From NCBI GenBank assembly GCA_023230175.1, contig JALNXV010000100.1, positions 1 to 10,335 of the forward strand: 10,335 nt of DNA, in the 5' to 3' direction. The position numbers were made by a program, and so were the translations under genes. This DNA is from Candidatus Cloacimonadota bacterium (GTDB taxonomy: Bacteria > Cloacimonadota > Cloacimonadia > Cloacimonadales > WRIO01). The notes under the pieces were generated by a model that was not told the DNA's origin, made no database searches, and saw nothing but the letters and a program-made list of their open reading frames with translations. Positions 1 through 7,100 of the stretch are shown here, piece after piece (within the stretch, counting starts at the first letter, position 1; every line of letters begins with the position of its first letter).

Positions 1-85
1 AATCATAAAACTTCTTATTCAAATATTTATTAAAATTATCATTTGAATCTCTAGGAACATATGTAAAATAACTATTAAACCCCAT
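1..85 (-). CDS. 5' end of an unidentified gene, cut by the window edge
   Basis: An ATG at 85-83 opens a frame that stays open for 28 codons to the window edge. A TAA stop lies directly before this ATG in the same frame, so translation cannot start further upstream. The frame overlaps the last 11 bases of the solute-binding lipoprotein gene, an arrangement typical of translationally coupled operon partners. The peptide begins MGFNSYFTYVPRDSN and has a normal-looking composition. It shows no signal peptide or membrane segment in the visible part, so it does not yet look like a permease. There is no strong Shine-Dalgarno, only a weak GAAGAT some distance upstream. The product is not recognised. 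It could also be a chance open frame, since only 28 codons are visible. Confidence 0.5.
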   Translation of the reverse strand, partial: MGFNSYFTYVPRDSNDNFNKYLNKKFYD

Positions 86-2129
86 TTAACATAATAAGTA
101 ATTTATCTTCATACTTTATTTTTATTTCTGATAATAATGCCTCATAAGATCCATTGTCAATCCCTATGATAATTGCTTCTTGAAAACTCCCTGGTGAATA
201 ACGACTAATTCCCATACCATTTAGAGATGTTCTATAAGCCTTATCATAAACTGTTAAATAAGCTTCAACATAGAGATCTTTTTCAAATCTATCTTTAAGT
301 ATATTTTCTATTTCTATTAATTCTTCTTCTTTAGTTGGTTTTAGTTGTAACTCATACCAAATATTAAATACCATTTCATTTCTTTCAATGGAATCACTAT
401 TTTCCATTACAGAAAACAATGGTCCATATACAGGGGTTCGGTACTCACCATTTTGAGCTATATAGGTATCGCTCATTGGAAATGGAACAAATCCAAGATC
501 GAACTCAATTGAATCTCCACCCCAACTATTAATTTGGGATATATCCCCTGGATGGAATAATACTTTTCCATTTTTCCAATCTGAGCTACCTAATTCATAT
601 TCGTGGTTTAACTCAAACAAGTTATTATCATAAAGTTCTTTTATAAATGCTAAAGTTTCTAATGCTTGTTGGTTATTAAATGTTACTTTTTGTAACGTTT
701 CGTTAACAAACTCTCCACCATTTAGAGGAATTAATTGTTCTGCATAAATCGAGGTAGAACCCCCTAATACATATTCACCTTCTAATAACTGACTTTTCGC
801 ATCTATTGCCCATACCTTAAACGACTCCCAAGACCAATCTCCAGCTAAATACTTTTCAGTCGGATTTTCGATATTTAATCTATCCAGTAAGTTTTGATTA
901 AAATACAATCCTGTTTCAAGTTTTAAACTCCCCAGTGATAACCCATAGGATTTATCGAAATAACGACTTGCTTCCATAATAGATTTATCGATATACTGAT
1001 TATCATTAAGTGGTGCAATCGCACCATTTCTTGCTAAATAAGGAATCCAATCAGAACTAATATTATAGTAAATATCCGCAAGTGGCGTTCCGTTTTCACG
1101 TGCTTGTAAAATTGCATTTTGTCTTTCTAATCCCCAAGGTGCATTTTTCGGATAAGGTATATAATGAATTTTCACATTATATTTTTCTTCTACTTCTTTT
1201 TGAAGGTTTTGTTTTTCTTGTTTATTTCTTCCAAAATAGTTTACATGAAACGGATCATACTCAGTAACATCACCACTCATGATATAAATATTTTCAGGTT
1301 CTTCTAAAACTGCTTCTACTACCGTGATTGTTCTTTCAACAATCAATTCATCATCAAATGAACCTGTTATTATATAAGTAAGTTTGTATTCACCTTCAAC
1401 ATTTATATTAACTTCTCCTAAGATAACAATATCATTGCTATCTAGTTCGCCAATCGAATCTGTAGCCCTAATTCCTGATATCGGGTCAAATGATTCACCT
1501 TTTGTAATAATAGTATCTGAGACACTAAAAAGTTCTATTTTGTTATAGATTTCAACCTTTCGAACCACTTCTACATCGATACCGTTTTCTTTAAGATAAC
1601 AGGTAGGTTCTTTATCTAAATTATCCGGGTCTTCAATTTTATAAATAATTTCGTTCTCACCAGGTTGCGTGTTATCAATGTCGTTCTTAACAACCCGAAT
1701 ATAAGCACTCAAATCTCTTGTTGTATTAATGCCCTGATTATTTACAATAGGTTGAACTACAGTTACACCTTCTAAAGGTAAAAATATAGTTCCAATCTCT
1801 ATTTTAGCATTAGAAATCCCATCCCATACCACATCTCCATTAACTACAACAGAATTTAATTGCCATACAGCAACAAACTCCATATCCATAGTGACCTTAT
1901 AAGGAAATGTAATTTCCAAATCTTCAAAAAACCAACCCTTTAGTTCATATCCATCTCTATCAATGGTTGGTGCAAACACATCATTTCCTTTTTTAACCGT
2001 TTTTGAATCTAACGTTATACCATTATCGTCTTTAAAAATAACTGTATATGACTTGGTCCCACAAGAAACCAATAAAAACATTAAAACATAAAAGATTCCC
2101 AAACTTAATATCTTTCTCCCTTTAGACAT
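75..2129 (-). CDS. Lipoprotein: InlB-type repeat, two Ig-like modules and family 1 extracellular solute-binding domain
   Basis: Probable surface-anchored substrate-binding protein of a carbohydrate-type ABC importer, 684 residues. A basic N-terminus and hydrophobic segment (about residues 4-21) lead into the lipobox LVSC, so Cys23 should be the lipidated first residue. Residues 28-89 form one Listeria-Bacteroides (InlB B/Flg_new) repeat with the usual GYELKGW core. Residues 108-192 and 193-272 look like two DUF5011-type Ig modules; note LPLEGVTV and FDPISGIRATD, each closing with a GE(N/Y) beta strand. From about residue 280 to the end the pattern fits a family 1 solute-binding protein: an N-lobe strand, a helix rich in Lys/Glu, then YFNQNLLDRLNI and the W-rich middle. 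Such proteins are normally 400-450 residues, so about 250 extra N-terminal residues are added modules. The ATG has GAGGAT five bases upstream. Ligand and partner permeases cannot be told from the window. Confidence 0.88.
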   Translation of the reverse strand: MSKGRKILSLGIFYVLMFLLVSCGTKSYTVIFKDDNGITLDSKTVKKGNDVFAPTIDRDGYELKGWFFEDLEITFPYKVTMDMEFVAVWQLNSVVVNGDVVWDGISNAKIEIGTIFLPLEGVTVVQPIVNNQGINTTRDLSAYIRVVKNDIDNTQPGENEIIYKIEDPDNLDKEPTCYLKENGIDVEVVRKVEIYNKIELFSVSDTIITKGESFDPISGIRATDSIGELDSNDIVILGEVNINVEGEYKLTYIITGSFDDELIVERTITVVEAVLEEPENIYIMSGDVTEYDPFHVNYFGRNKQEKQNLQKEVEEKYNVKIHYIPYPKNAPWGLERQNAILQARENGTPLADIYYNISSDWIPYLARNGAIAPLNDNQYIDKSIMEASRYFDKSYGLSLGSLKLETGLYFNQNLLDRLNIENPTEKYLAGDWSWESFKVWAIDAKSQLLEGEYVLGGSTSIYAEQLIPLNGGEFVNETLQKVTFNNQQALETLAFIKELYDNNLFELNHEYELGSSDWKNGKVLFHPGDISQINSWGGDSIEFDLGFVPFPMSDTYIAQNGEYRTPVYGPLFSVMENSDSIERNEMVFNIWYELQLKPTKEEELIEIENILKDRFEKDLYVEAYLTVYDKAYRTSLNGMGISRYSPGSFQEAIIIGIDNGSYEALLSEIKIKYEDKLLIMLNGV

Positions 2130-2185
2130 TATGCATCCTCACTTATTATATTTTTTCAAACTATTAAAACGATAAATTATATTTA

Positions 2186-2194
2186 AGTATACCA
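2186..2194 (-). promoter_or_regulatory. Extended -10 promoter for the solute-binding lipoprotein
   Basis: On the minus strand, TGG followed directly by TATACT fits an extended -10 element (TGn plus TATAAT-like hexamer) about 56 bases upstream of the lipoprotein ATG. No good -35 hexamer is found 16-18 bases upstream, which is common with extended -10 promoters. The ribosome-binding site for this gene is GAGGAT at 2135-2140. No convincing catabolite-repression operator was recognised. Confidence 0.45.
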
Positions 2195-2473
2195 TATTGA
2201 ATAAATTTTTAAGACAATAAATAATACCTCCTTAGTTTTACACATGTTTTTTTATGAGGTTAAGTCCTTACTCGATTTATTTCTAGTAGACGAAACTGGC
2301 GATTAGTCTGTCAAGTTTTTCTGTGATTATTATGACTTAATAAAGCTTCAAATAATAGAGAAATGTGGTTACGTATCTCAACTTGATGGTATTAAAAAGT
2401 TTCATGATTTCTAGAAGAAATGATTACCATACTTAACCCATAAACTTCTATTAAAAATAACCCTAACTTTAAA
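2195..2473. other. Intergenic stretch with possible gene remnants
   Basis: No intact gene is visible. On the plus strand, frame 2244-2414 runs 56 sense codons with a single TAG at 2304-2306. The part after that stop (VKFFCDYYDLIKLQIIEKC and on) looks protein-like but matches no family I recognise, and its ATG has no Shine-Dalgarno. On the minus strand, a perfect AGGAGGT (2225-2231) is followed five bases later by TTG-TCT-TAA, so it is a ribosome-binding site with no gene behind it. Both signs suggest decayed coding DNA. They point to opposite strands, so neither is secure. Confidence 0.3.
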
Positions 2474-2512
2474 AAAAGATAACGGACACTGAATCTGTGT
2501 TTGTTATCTTTT
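2471..2512 (-). terminator. Rho-independent terminator, working mainly on the minus strand
   Basis: The arms AAAAGATAAC and GTTATCTTTT pair, followed by an inner ACAC/GTGT stem around a 7-base loop with a GG/TT internal mismatch. On the minus strand the hairpin is followed by a run of seven T (2477-2471). It lies about 40 bases past the stop of the serine protease remnant and would have ended that transcript. The plus-strand side is followed by CATTATTTTT, so weak termination in the other direction is possible. Confidence 0.75.
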
Positions 2513-2551
2513 CATTATTTTTAAATGTTTAATATCAATAATTAACGTATC

Positions 2552-2881
2552 CTAAACTACTCCCGATTGATAATATATAGTATCAGTATAATTCGGATTA
2601 AATAGTATTGGATTAATAATTAAATCCAGTTCATTGATAATAGAATGTACATAACTTAGTGGAACCATAATCATATATTCCGATTTAATAAAGGTCGTAT
2701 CTTTAGCACCTGCAAACACAATTCCTACTATTTCATGGAATTGATTAATCACCATACTTCCACTAGATCCACCGGCTCCAGGTGCTGATATGTCAACCGC
2801 TTCATACGATTTTACAACCCCATCAATGCCTTCCACTAACCTGGTTCCTACTGACTGATGCATCCCGAAGGTAATGGTGTT
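2552..2881 (-). pseudogene. Trypsin-like serine protease, C-terminal half carrying the catalytic Ser (broken gene)
   Basis: This is the 3' part of a chymotrypsin-fold (S1/Deg-like) protease. It contains APGAGGSSGSMVIN, in which the second Ser of GSSGS is the expected nucleophile, followed by the usual hydrophobic strand IVGIVFAG. The first ATG in this frame (2863-2861) gives MHQSVGTRLVEG. Protease homology continues upstream of it in the same frame as NTITFG, a typical strand of this fold, so that ATG is not a true start. The frame joins the His/Asp half by a -1 step at the A6 tract at 2880-2885. Alone this piece lacks His and Asp and cannot be an active protease. It ends in TAG, with a terminator downstream. 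Confidence 0.82.
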
Positions 2882-3330
2882 TTTTGTCCTAAAGGTTGTC
2901 CAACTATGGCAAGCAGTTGGGATTGGTCGTAAGTTTCACTAATAGGAATCACATTTAAGTTTGCCTCTTCTTTAGAAATGGTTAAAGTAAACTTTATGAT
3001 AGCCAAATCATGATTAACAGTTGATTTATTTGATTGGCCATCAATAACCAATTCACCTATATATTGTCTGTTTAAGTAATCTTCTATCGTATATTTTACA
3101 TAAGGGGCTTCAACAATTAAACCAGTTGATGAAACATATGTTTTTGAAACCACATGAGAATTTGTTAAAACATAAAAATTTAGTCCTTCTTCTCTAATAA
3201 TAACACCACTTCCCATTGATGAACCAATCACAGTTGAAAAACGGGAATCAGGGTCATTACTATAAAGGGTATTATAAACTTTGATGAACCTATTTATAAG
3301 GATATAACCCTTAATGCGGTATTTTATCCC
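2848..3330 (-). pseudogene. Trypsin-like serine protease, N-terminal half carrying the catalytic His and Asp (broken gene)
   Basis: The core reads SSMGSGVIIREEG, then VLTNSHVVSK with the catalytic His, then VNHDLAIIKF with the catalytic Asp. These are the first two triad elements of a trypsin/Deg-type protease. The frame ends at a TAG (2848-2850) just after VGQPLGQKTPL, where a shift of one base restores the Ser half. A GTG at 3231-3229 could serve as a start but has no clear Shine-Dalgarno. The protein-like sequence continues upstream in the same frame (YILINRFIKVYNTLYSNDP) to the TGA at 3331-3333. It is therefore the same reading frame as the InlB-repeat part, interrupted by one stop. I read the three pieces as one former gene of about 510 codons. 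Confidence 0.8.
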
Positions 3331-4098
3331 TCATTTGAGGTTATAAATGACATATCTAAAAACGTTATGAGAGGTAACGTCAAAGTTATAATAGTTACCA
3401 CTTTCATCTACCCAACCAATTAGAATATTATTTGGATCATCCGGCAGTAATGGTTCATTTATGGTTGAACCTAATTTTGTATATATTACTTTATTATTCA
3501 ACAAGACACCATTAATCATAAATGATACCCTTACATTGGTATCTAATAATTCATATTTCGCAACTAATATATAGTCTTTATCAATGATATTACCAAAATC
3601 AAACGGTGTAAGACTATCTTGTTCATACCAACCTATAAATTTATAATTTTCTTTTTCTATGTTTACAGGAATTTGTTTGACACCAATTATGCTACCAATT
3701 TCAATATTATCAACAATATCAATCGTAATATTTATTTCATTTTCTTGAATAAATACTATTTTATTGGTTTTTGGCTTTTCAGGGGCAAAACTGGCTGTTA
3801 ATACTAAATCTGAATAAACCCCTTCGTTAAAATCATATAAGGTTTCATTATTTAGCCACCCAACAAACTCAAACCCATCTTTATTGATTGGTTTCGCTTC
3901 GATGGTTTTACTGCCTTGTTCGATTTTAATACTAATATTAGGGATATCGACTAAGTTATAATCAAATGTGACGGTGCCTCCACCCGTACATCGTGACTGT
4001 TTGTTGATATGAAAGTCATACTGTGAGACTGTCTTTCTTGTGTCATCTGTATGAAAATCTAAAAAATGTCGTTTTTTTGGATTACTACATTTTACCAT
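3331..4098 (-). pseudogene. InlB-type repeat region of the broken lipoprotein-protease, with a replaced N-terminus
   Basis: It carries three Listeria-Bacteroides (InlB B) repeats, at about residues 41-105, 113-182 and 188-250, with the GFEFVGW, NYKFIGWYE and NILIGW cores. Cys37, followed by TGGGTVTFDYN, looks like the lipidated cysteine and linker of a lipoprotein. However, the 36 residues before it (MVKCSNPKKRHFLDFH and on) are polar and basic with no hydrophobic stretch, and neither other frame supplies a signal peptide. The original export signal therefore seems lost through a rearrangement near 3990. The ATG at 4098 has no Shine-Dalgarno. The frame ends at TGA and continues directly into the protease frame. 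Known relatives pair such repeats with an extracellular trypsin domain; as it stands the gene is unlikely to yield an exported protease. Confidence 0.75.
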
Positions 4099-4166
4099 CT
4101 ACAGATACACTTATTGGCTTAGCTATCTATTCAAATTTTTTACACAAAATGCAATCTACAGATGGT
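4094..4166. repeat. Imperfect inverted repeat beside the broken protease gene
   Basis: ACCATCTACAGAT (4094-4106) and ATCTACAGATGGT (4154-4166) pair as inverted repeats with 11 of 13 matches over a 47-base spacer. They also share ATCTACAGAT as a direct repeat, because each core (ATCT..AGAT) is nearly palindromic. They lie exactly where the lipoprotein-protease frame loses its normal 5' end. The spacer shows no gene. They may mark a small element or an insertion scar, or be chance; no family is recognised. Confidence 0.35.
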
Positions 4167-4302
4167 ATTTTGGATTGCAAATCAAAATCCCTTCAAAAAT
4201 CAAGCATGCTATGGGCACAATTTATCTTTGCTGAGCCAACACGTTCGTCTATACATTCGAAAAAAACACGCTATATTGAGAGTATACCTCAGTATATCAT
4301 TT

Positions 4303-4672
4303 TTATCTAATCATACTTTTTACCCATTTTAGTAATTCCTCATAATTCATTTAGTTACTAGCCAGTGCTAATCCCACTCTGATAACTTCTTGATTGGATG
4401 GTTTGAAATCTATATCCTACATACGTAAGAATAAAGAGAGCATATGCATAGCAATACGTTTATTTCCGTCAATAAAGGCATGATTCGTATCCAGAGAAAA
4501 AACATAATCTATTTACTTTTTCAATAACACTTTGATAAAAACTTCACCATCATATGTTGGAAGATTGATTTGAAATTGGATTTAGTATTCATAAGTCTCT
4601 CATGTCTTCGGTTACATCCGTTCTTTCAATCAATTCCGCTTAATATCACTTATTATCTCATAAGATTTTTGT
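4303..4672 (-). pseudogene. doc: Decayed Doc (death-on-curing) Fic-domain toxin
   Basis: The main frame reads YVFSLDTNHAFIDGNKRIA, which contains the Fic motif HxFxDGNKR of Doc toxins. It continues with AMHMLSLFLRM, a stop, DIDFKPSNQEVIRVGLALAS, a stop, and MNYEELLKWVKSMIR to TAA at 4303-4305. In-frame stops lie at 4351-4353, 4417-4419, 4513-4515 and 4582-4584. Further upstream a shifted frame gives ELIERTDVTEDMRDL, matching the N-terminal LIE-tGG-giRD-gLL region of the family. The span fits about 120 codons, the usual Doc length. Intact Doc modifies and inactivates elongation factor Tu and is paired with the antitoxin Phd; no Phd-like frame is visible here. The gene is plainly dead, and its start is only approximate. 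It follows directly after the stop of the SEC-C protein gene on the same strand. Confidence 0.85.
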
Positions 4673-4682
4673 TATCTAAAAC

Positions 4683-6290
4683 TTAATCAATTTCTAGCAA
4701 CTCTTCAATATTTCTAATCACTTTTGACTTTTTTTCTACTTTTTTTAACTCTTTTCTCATGTTAGGACCAATGATTACGGGTATTTGATTCATAAATATA
4801 TCATATGTGATTTCCTTATTTAATGGAATTAATCTTGTTTCAATAAACTGTGGTAAAACATCCTGAGGAATGTTTAACGCTATTCCAGAAACTATCCCTG
4901 AAACAGAGTATATATGTCTTTTTTTTTCATCAAGCAATTGTAGTTTTTGATTTTCATATCTTAAAGCAACAAATGTTTTTTTGAAAGCGTGCTGAAATCC
5001 AGTGAGAATTTCATGTTGTTGTGGTGTTACTTGAACAGTGTATTGATTGATATATTCTGTGATGATTTCGGGCGAATCAAAAAATTTATCTGCAATCTTC
5101 ACGAAATCCGGTTGACTCAGTCTATCAAAAAATCTTTCTACATTGGAAAAGTGGGGGTGGAGTTTATATTTTTGATTTGTTTTATGAATAAGCATATAAT
5201 ATAATCCATAAAACAATTGTGCTCTTTCTTCTCCTAAGATAGCACGATGCTTCATCAATTCCTTTTGATTTTCACAGCAATCTTCAACCAATAGACCACT
5301 TCCACAAGGACAATAGATTTCCTCATTCTTATCATCTTGACTAAAATCAGTAATTCGGTCTATTTTATCCAAATCTACTAGTGATATAGGGTCTCCTTTA
5401 AACTTCCACCTTGGAATTTCTCTAACAACTTCATTATATAAACTAACTGCCCTATCAATATCAGATTCGATATCAACAAATTCTTGCATGATTCGACTCA
5501 TGTCAAAATCTAGAGACAACTGAGTTTGAATAACAAAATTCTCAACAAAATCATCTATAATGAACTCACTTTTAAGTTTTTTAAGTTTCTTATAGAATTC
5601 GTTTAATATTGGATTGTAGATATTAATCCCGAATTTCCCAACTGATAGGTAAGTCTCCCAGCTATGAATGTAGAGAGGACTATAATTAGAGAATACAGTC
5701 TCTCGATAAAATGCAGGATGTTCAAATGTGTCTTCATATACATAAGCTGCTTCATTGATTTTTAAAAATATTCTAGGAAGACTCATCAGTGCTTGATCTA
5801 GAGTAATAGTCAAATAACTTGGCTTGCAGTTATCGTAAATATTTTTAAGCTCATCCCTATTGATTTGTCCTCTTACCAATAAAACTCCATTCAAAAAATC
5901 ATAGATGTTATCTAAATCTTTATGTCTATCTGTTATCACAATTGATCTTACAACATCTTGAATCATTATTGGAATTTGAAAACCTTCTGCTATCCCGTTA
6001 TAGGAAAGTAGAAAACAGTTTTGAAGTTCTCGAATCAACATATAATCTTCAATACTCTCGTGATTGAACTCGATTTTTTGATGAAGAATGTTTTTTAATA
6101 AGTTAAGTGCATCAGCACTAACATATCCATCAAATCTAGTTGGATCTTCAATCAAAGATTCATAAATTGCGAAAAGCATTTTCTTTTTCGTAATCTTTTC
6201 ATATTCCCTTGAATCATCAACCATATGAACATATAAGGTAAACAGAATTTCTTTAGGGTATTGATTTATAAAATCATATTCGTTAAACAT
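4683..6290 (-). CDS. Large SEC-C motif protein of unknown function; possible effector partner of the AbiEi-like gene
   Basis: Soluble, mostly alpha-helical 535-residue protein with no signal peptide or membrane segment. The only motif I recognise is CPCGSGLLVEDCC (Cys327, Cys329, Cys338, Cys339), the SEC-C zinc-binding motif first seen at the SecA C-terminus. Here it sits in the middle rather than at an end. The flanking regions, about residues 1-320 and 345-535, show no nuclease, kinase, nucleotidyltransferase or protease motif that I can see, and the C-terminus is rich in Lys and Glu. The ATG has AGAGGTGA four bases upstream. It lies 95 bases behind the AbiEi/DUF6088-like gene on the same strand, with a possible weak promoter between them, so co-transcription is likely but not certain. 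A decayed Doc toxin follows. The function is unknown; a toxin or defence role is inference from context only. Confidence 0.8.
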   Translation of the reverse strand: MFNEYDFINQYPKEILFTLYVHMVDDSREYEKITKKKMLFAIYESLIEDPTRFDGYVSADALNLLKNILHQKIEFNHESIEDYMLIRELQNCFLLSYNGIAEGFQIPIMIQDVVRSIVITDRHKDLDNIYDFLNGVLLVRGQINRDELKNIYDNCKPSYLTITLDQALMSLPRIFLKINEAAYVYEDTFEHPAFYRETVFSNYSPLYIHSWETYLSVGKFGINIYNPILNEFYKKLKKLKSEFIIDDFVENFVIQTQLSLDFDMSRIMQEFVDIESDIDRAVSLYNEVVREIPRWKFKGDPISLVDLDKIDRITDFSQDDKNEEIYCPCGSGLLVEDCCENQKELMKHRAILGEERAQLFYGLYYMLIHKTNQKYKLHPHFSNVERFFDRLSQPDFVKIADKFFDSPEIITEYINQYTVQVTPQQHEILTGFQHAFKKTFVALRYENQKLQLLDEKKRHIYSVSGIVSGIALNIPQDVLPQFIETRLIPLNKEITYDIFMNQIPVIIGPNMRKELKKVEKKSKVIRNIEELLEID

Positions 6291-6312
6291 TAGTCACCTC
6301 TAAATAGTTAAT

Positions 6313-6340
6313 TCTATAAGTTTTATCATATATTTGTCAT
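6313..6340 (-). promoter_or_regulatory. Possible weak promoter for the SEC-C protein
   Basis: On the minus strand ATGACA (6340-6335) and TATAGA (6318-6313) stand 16 bases apart and resemble -35 and -10 hexamers (5/6 and 4/6 matches). Such matches are common in AT-rich spacers. If real, the site would allow the SEC-C gene to be expressed apart from the upstream regulator. Confidence 0.3.
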
Positions 6341-6385
6341 TAAAAAAACAAATTGATTCTAGTGTAAATTTTCGAAACAACGTCT

Positions 6386-7048
6386 TTATTTGTGTGTAAA
6401 TGCATGAGTCCCTCCCAATTTGTAAAACTGTATCTGTGCATCTTTTGGATATGCATCTACTATATTTTCAATCTCTTCACATGATAAGCAAAGACCATTT
6501 AGATAATTACAAATGATTTTTTCTGATTCACTCAGTGAATGTTCGCTAAATTTCTTAAAATCTACTAATAGATCTAAGACTTGAAGCAACTTGTAGTTTT
6601 CGTTTGTAACTTTAACTCTTGCTTGATTAATGACCACTCTAATGTTTTTTACCTTTATTGTTCTTTTCTTTTTTGATACCTCATTAGAAAATATAACTAA
6701 ATCACTAGATGTTTGTGTAGTTAGTCTTAAAGCGTTTGCAATATAAAAACCACTTCTATATCCAATGACAGTATCATCTTCAGGCTTAATATACTTCTTG
6801 TTTATTGCGTCTTCAGAATTCATTACCGCAGTTTTCAAGATTCTATTAGGATTAGGTAATCCATAAACACCATTTTTTGATTTTATCAGTTTATCTTGTT
6901 CAAATAATCTTCTAATTGATTCTCTAATAGTTCCCTGCTTAACATCAGGATAGGCAGCATATAATTCCTTTAAAAGAAATGGTTCACTAAAATCATAGAC
7001 CTTCTCAATGTATTCATATAATTGATCGATTATTTTCTTCTTTTTCAT
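6386..7048 (-). CDS. AbiEi/DUF6088-like winged-helix antitoxin-type regulator
   Basis: 220-residue protein. Residues about 1-65 form a winged-helix DNA-binding region: FLLKELYAAYP, then the recognition helix GTIRESIRRLFEQDKL, then the wing NGVYGLPNP. Residues about 85-160 match the conserved core of AbiEi-like antitoxins (DUF6088 type): a small-residue segment IGYRSGFYIANALRLTTQT, then alternating strands with a basic stretch KKKRTIKVKNIRVVI. Known AbiEi proteins are type IV antitoxins that repress their own operon and counter the nucleotidyltransferase AbiEii. No such toxin gene lies next to this one; the next gene encodes the SEC-C protein instead. The start is firm: GAAGGAGGC sits three bases before the ATG, and an extended -10 promoter with an overlapping palindrome lies upstream. 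The family call rests on the motif pattern read by eye. Confidence 0.78.
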   Translation of the reverse strand: MKKKKIIDQLYEYIEKVYDFSEPFLLKELYAAYPDVKQGTIRESIRRLFEQDKLIKSKNGVYGLPNPNRILKTAVMNSEDAINKKYIKPEDDTVIGYRSGFYIANALRLTTQTSSDLVIFSNEVSKKKRTIKVKNIRVVINQARVKVTNENYKLLQVLDLLVDFKKFSEHSLSESEKIICNYLNGLCLSCEEIENIVDAYPKDAQIQFYKLGGTHAFTHK

Positions 7049-7071
7049 GATGCCTCCTTCACTACAACATC

Positions 7072-7100
7072 ATTATAGCATAACCATTCCATTATGTGAC
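7072..7100 (-). promoter_or_regulatory. Promoter of the AbiEi-like gene
   Basis: A perfect TATAAT (7077-7072) is preceded by TGC, giving an extended -10. At 17 bases spacing the -35 position is GTCACA (7100-7095), a weak match that lies inside the proximal arm of the palindrome. The ribosome-binding site GAAGGAGGC (7052-7060) follows, so the leader is short. Confidence 0.7.

Noticed and set aside
1082..1267. Plus-strand open frame of about 60 codons inside the lipoprotein gene
   Set aside because: It lies wholly antisense to a well-supported coding region and has no ribosome-binding site or family resemblance.
3619..3801. Plus-strand open frame rich in Phe, Tyr and Asn
   Set aside because: It is a mirror of the AT-rich InlB-repeat coding strand, with no start signals.
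4023..4310. Plus-strand open frame of 95 codons across the junction segment
   Set aside because: It has no Shine-Dalgarno and no recognised motif. It runs antisense to the broken lipoprotein start and ends beside the Doc remnant; it most likely reflects chance openness.
4989..5204. Plus-strand open frame inside the SEC-C protein gene
   Set aside because: It is antisense to a long intact gene and has no translation signals.
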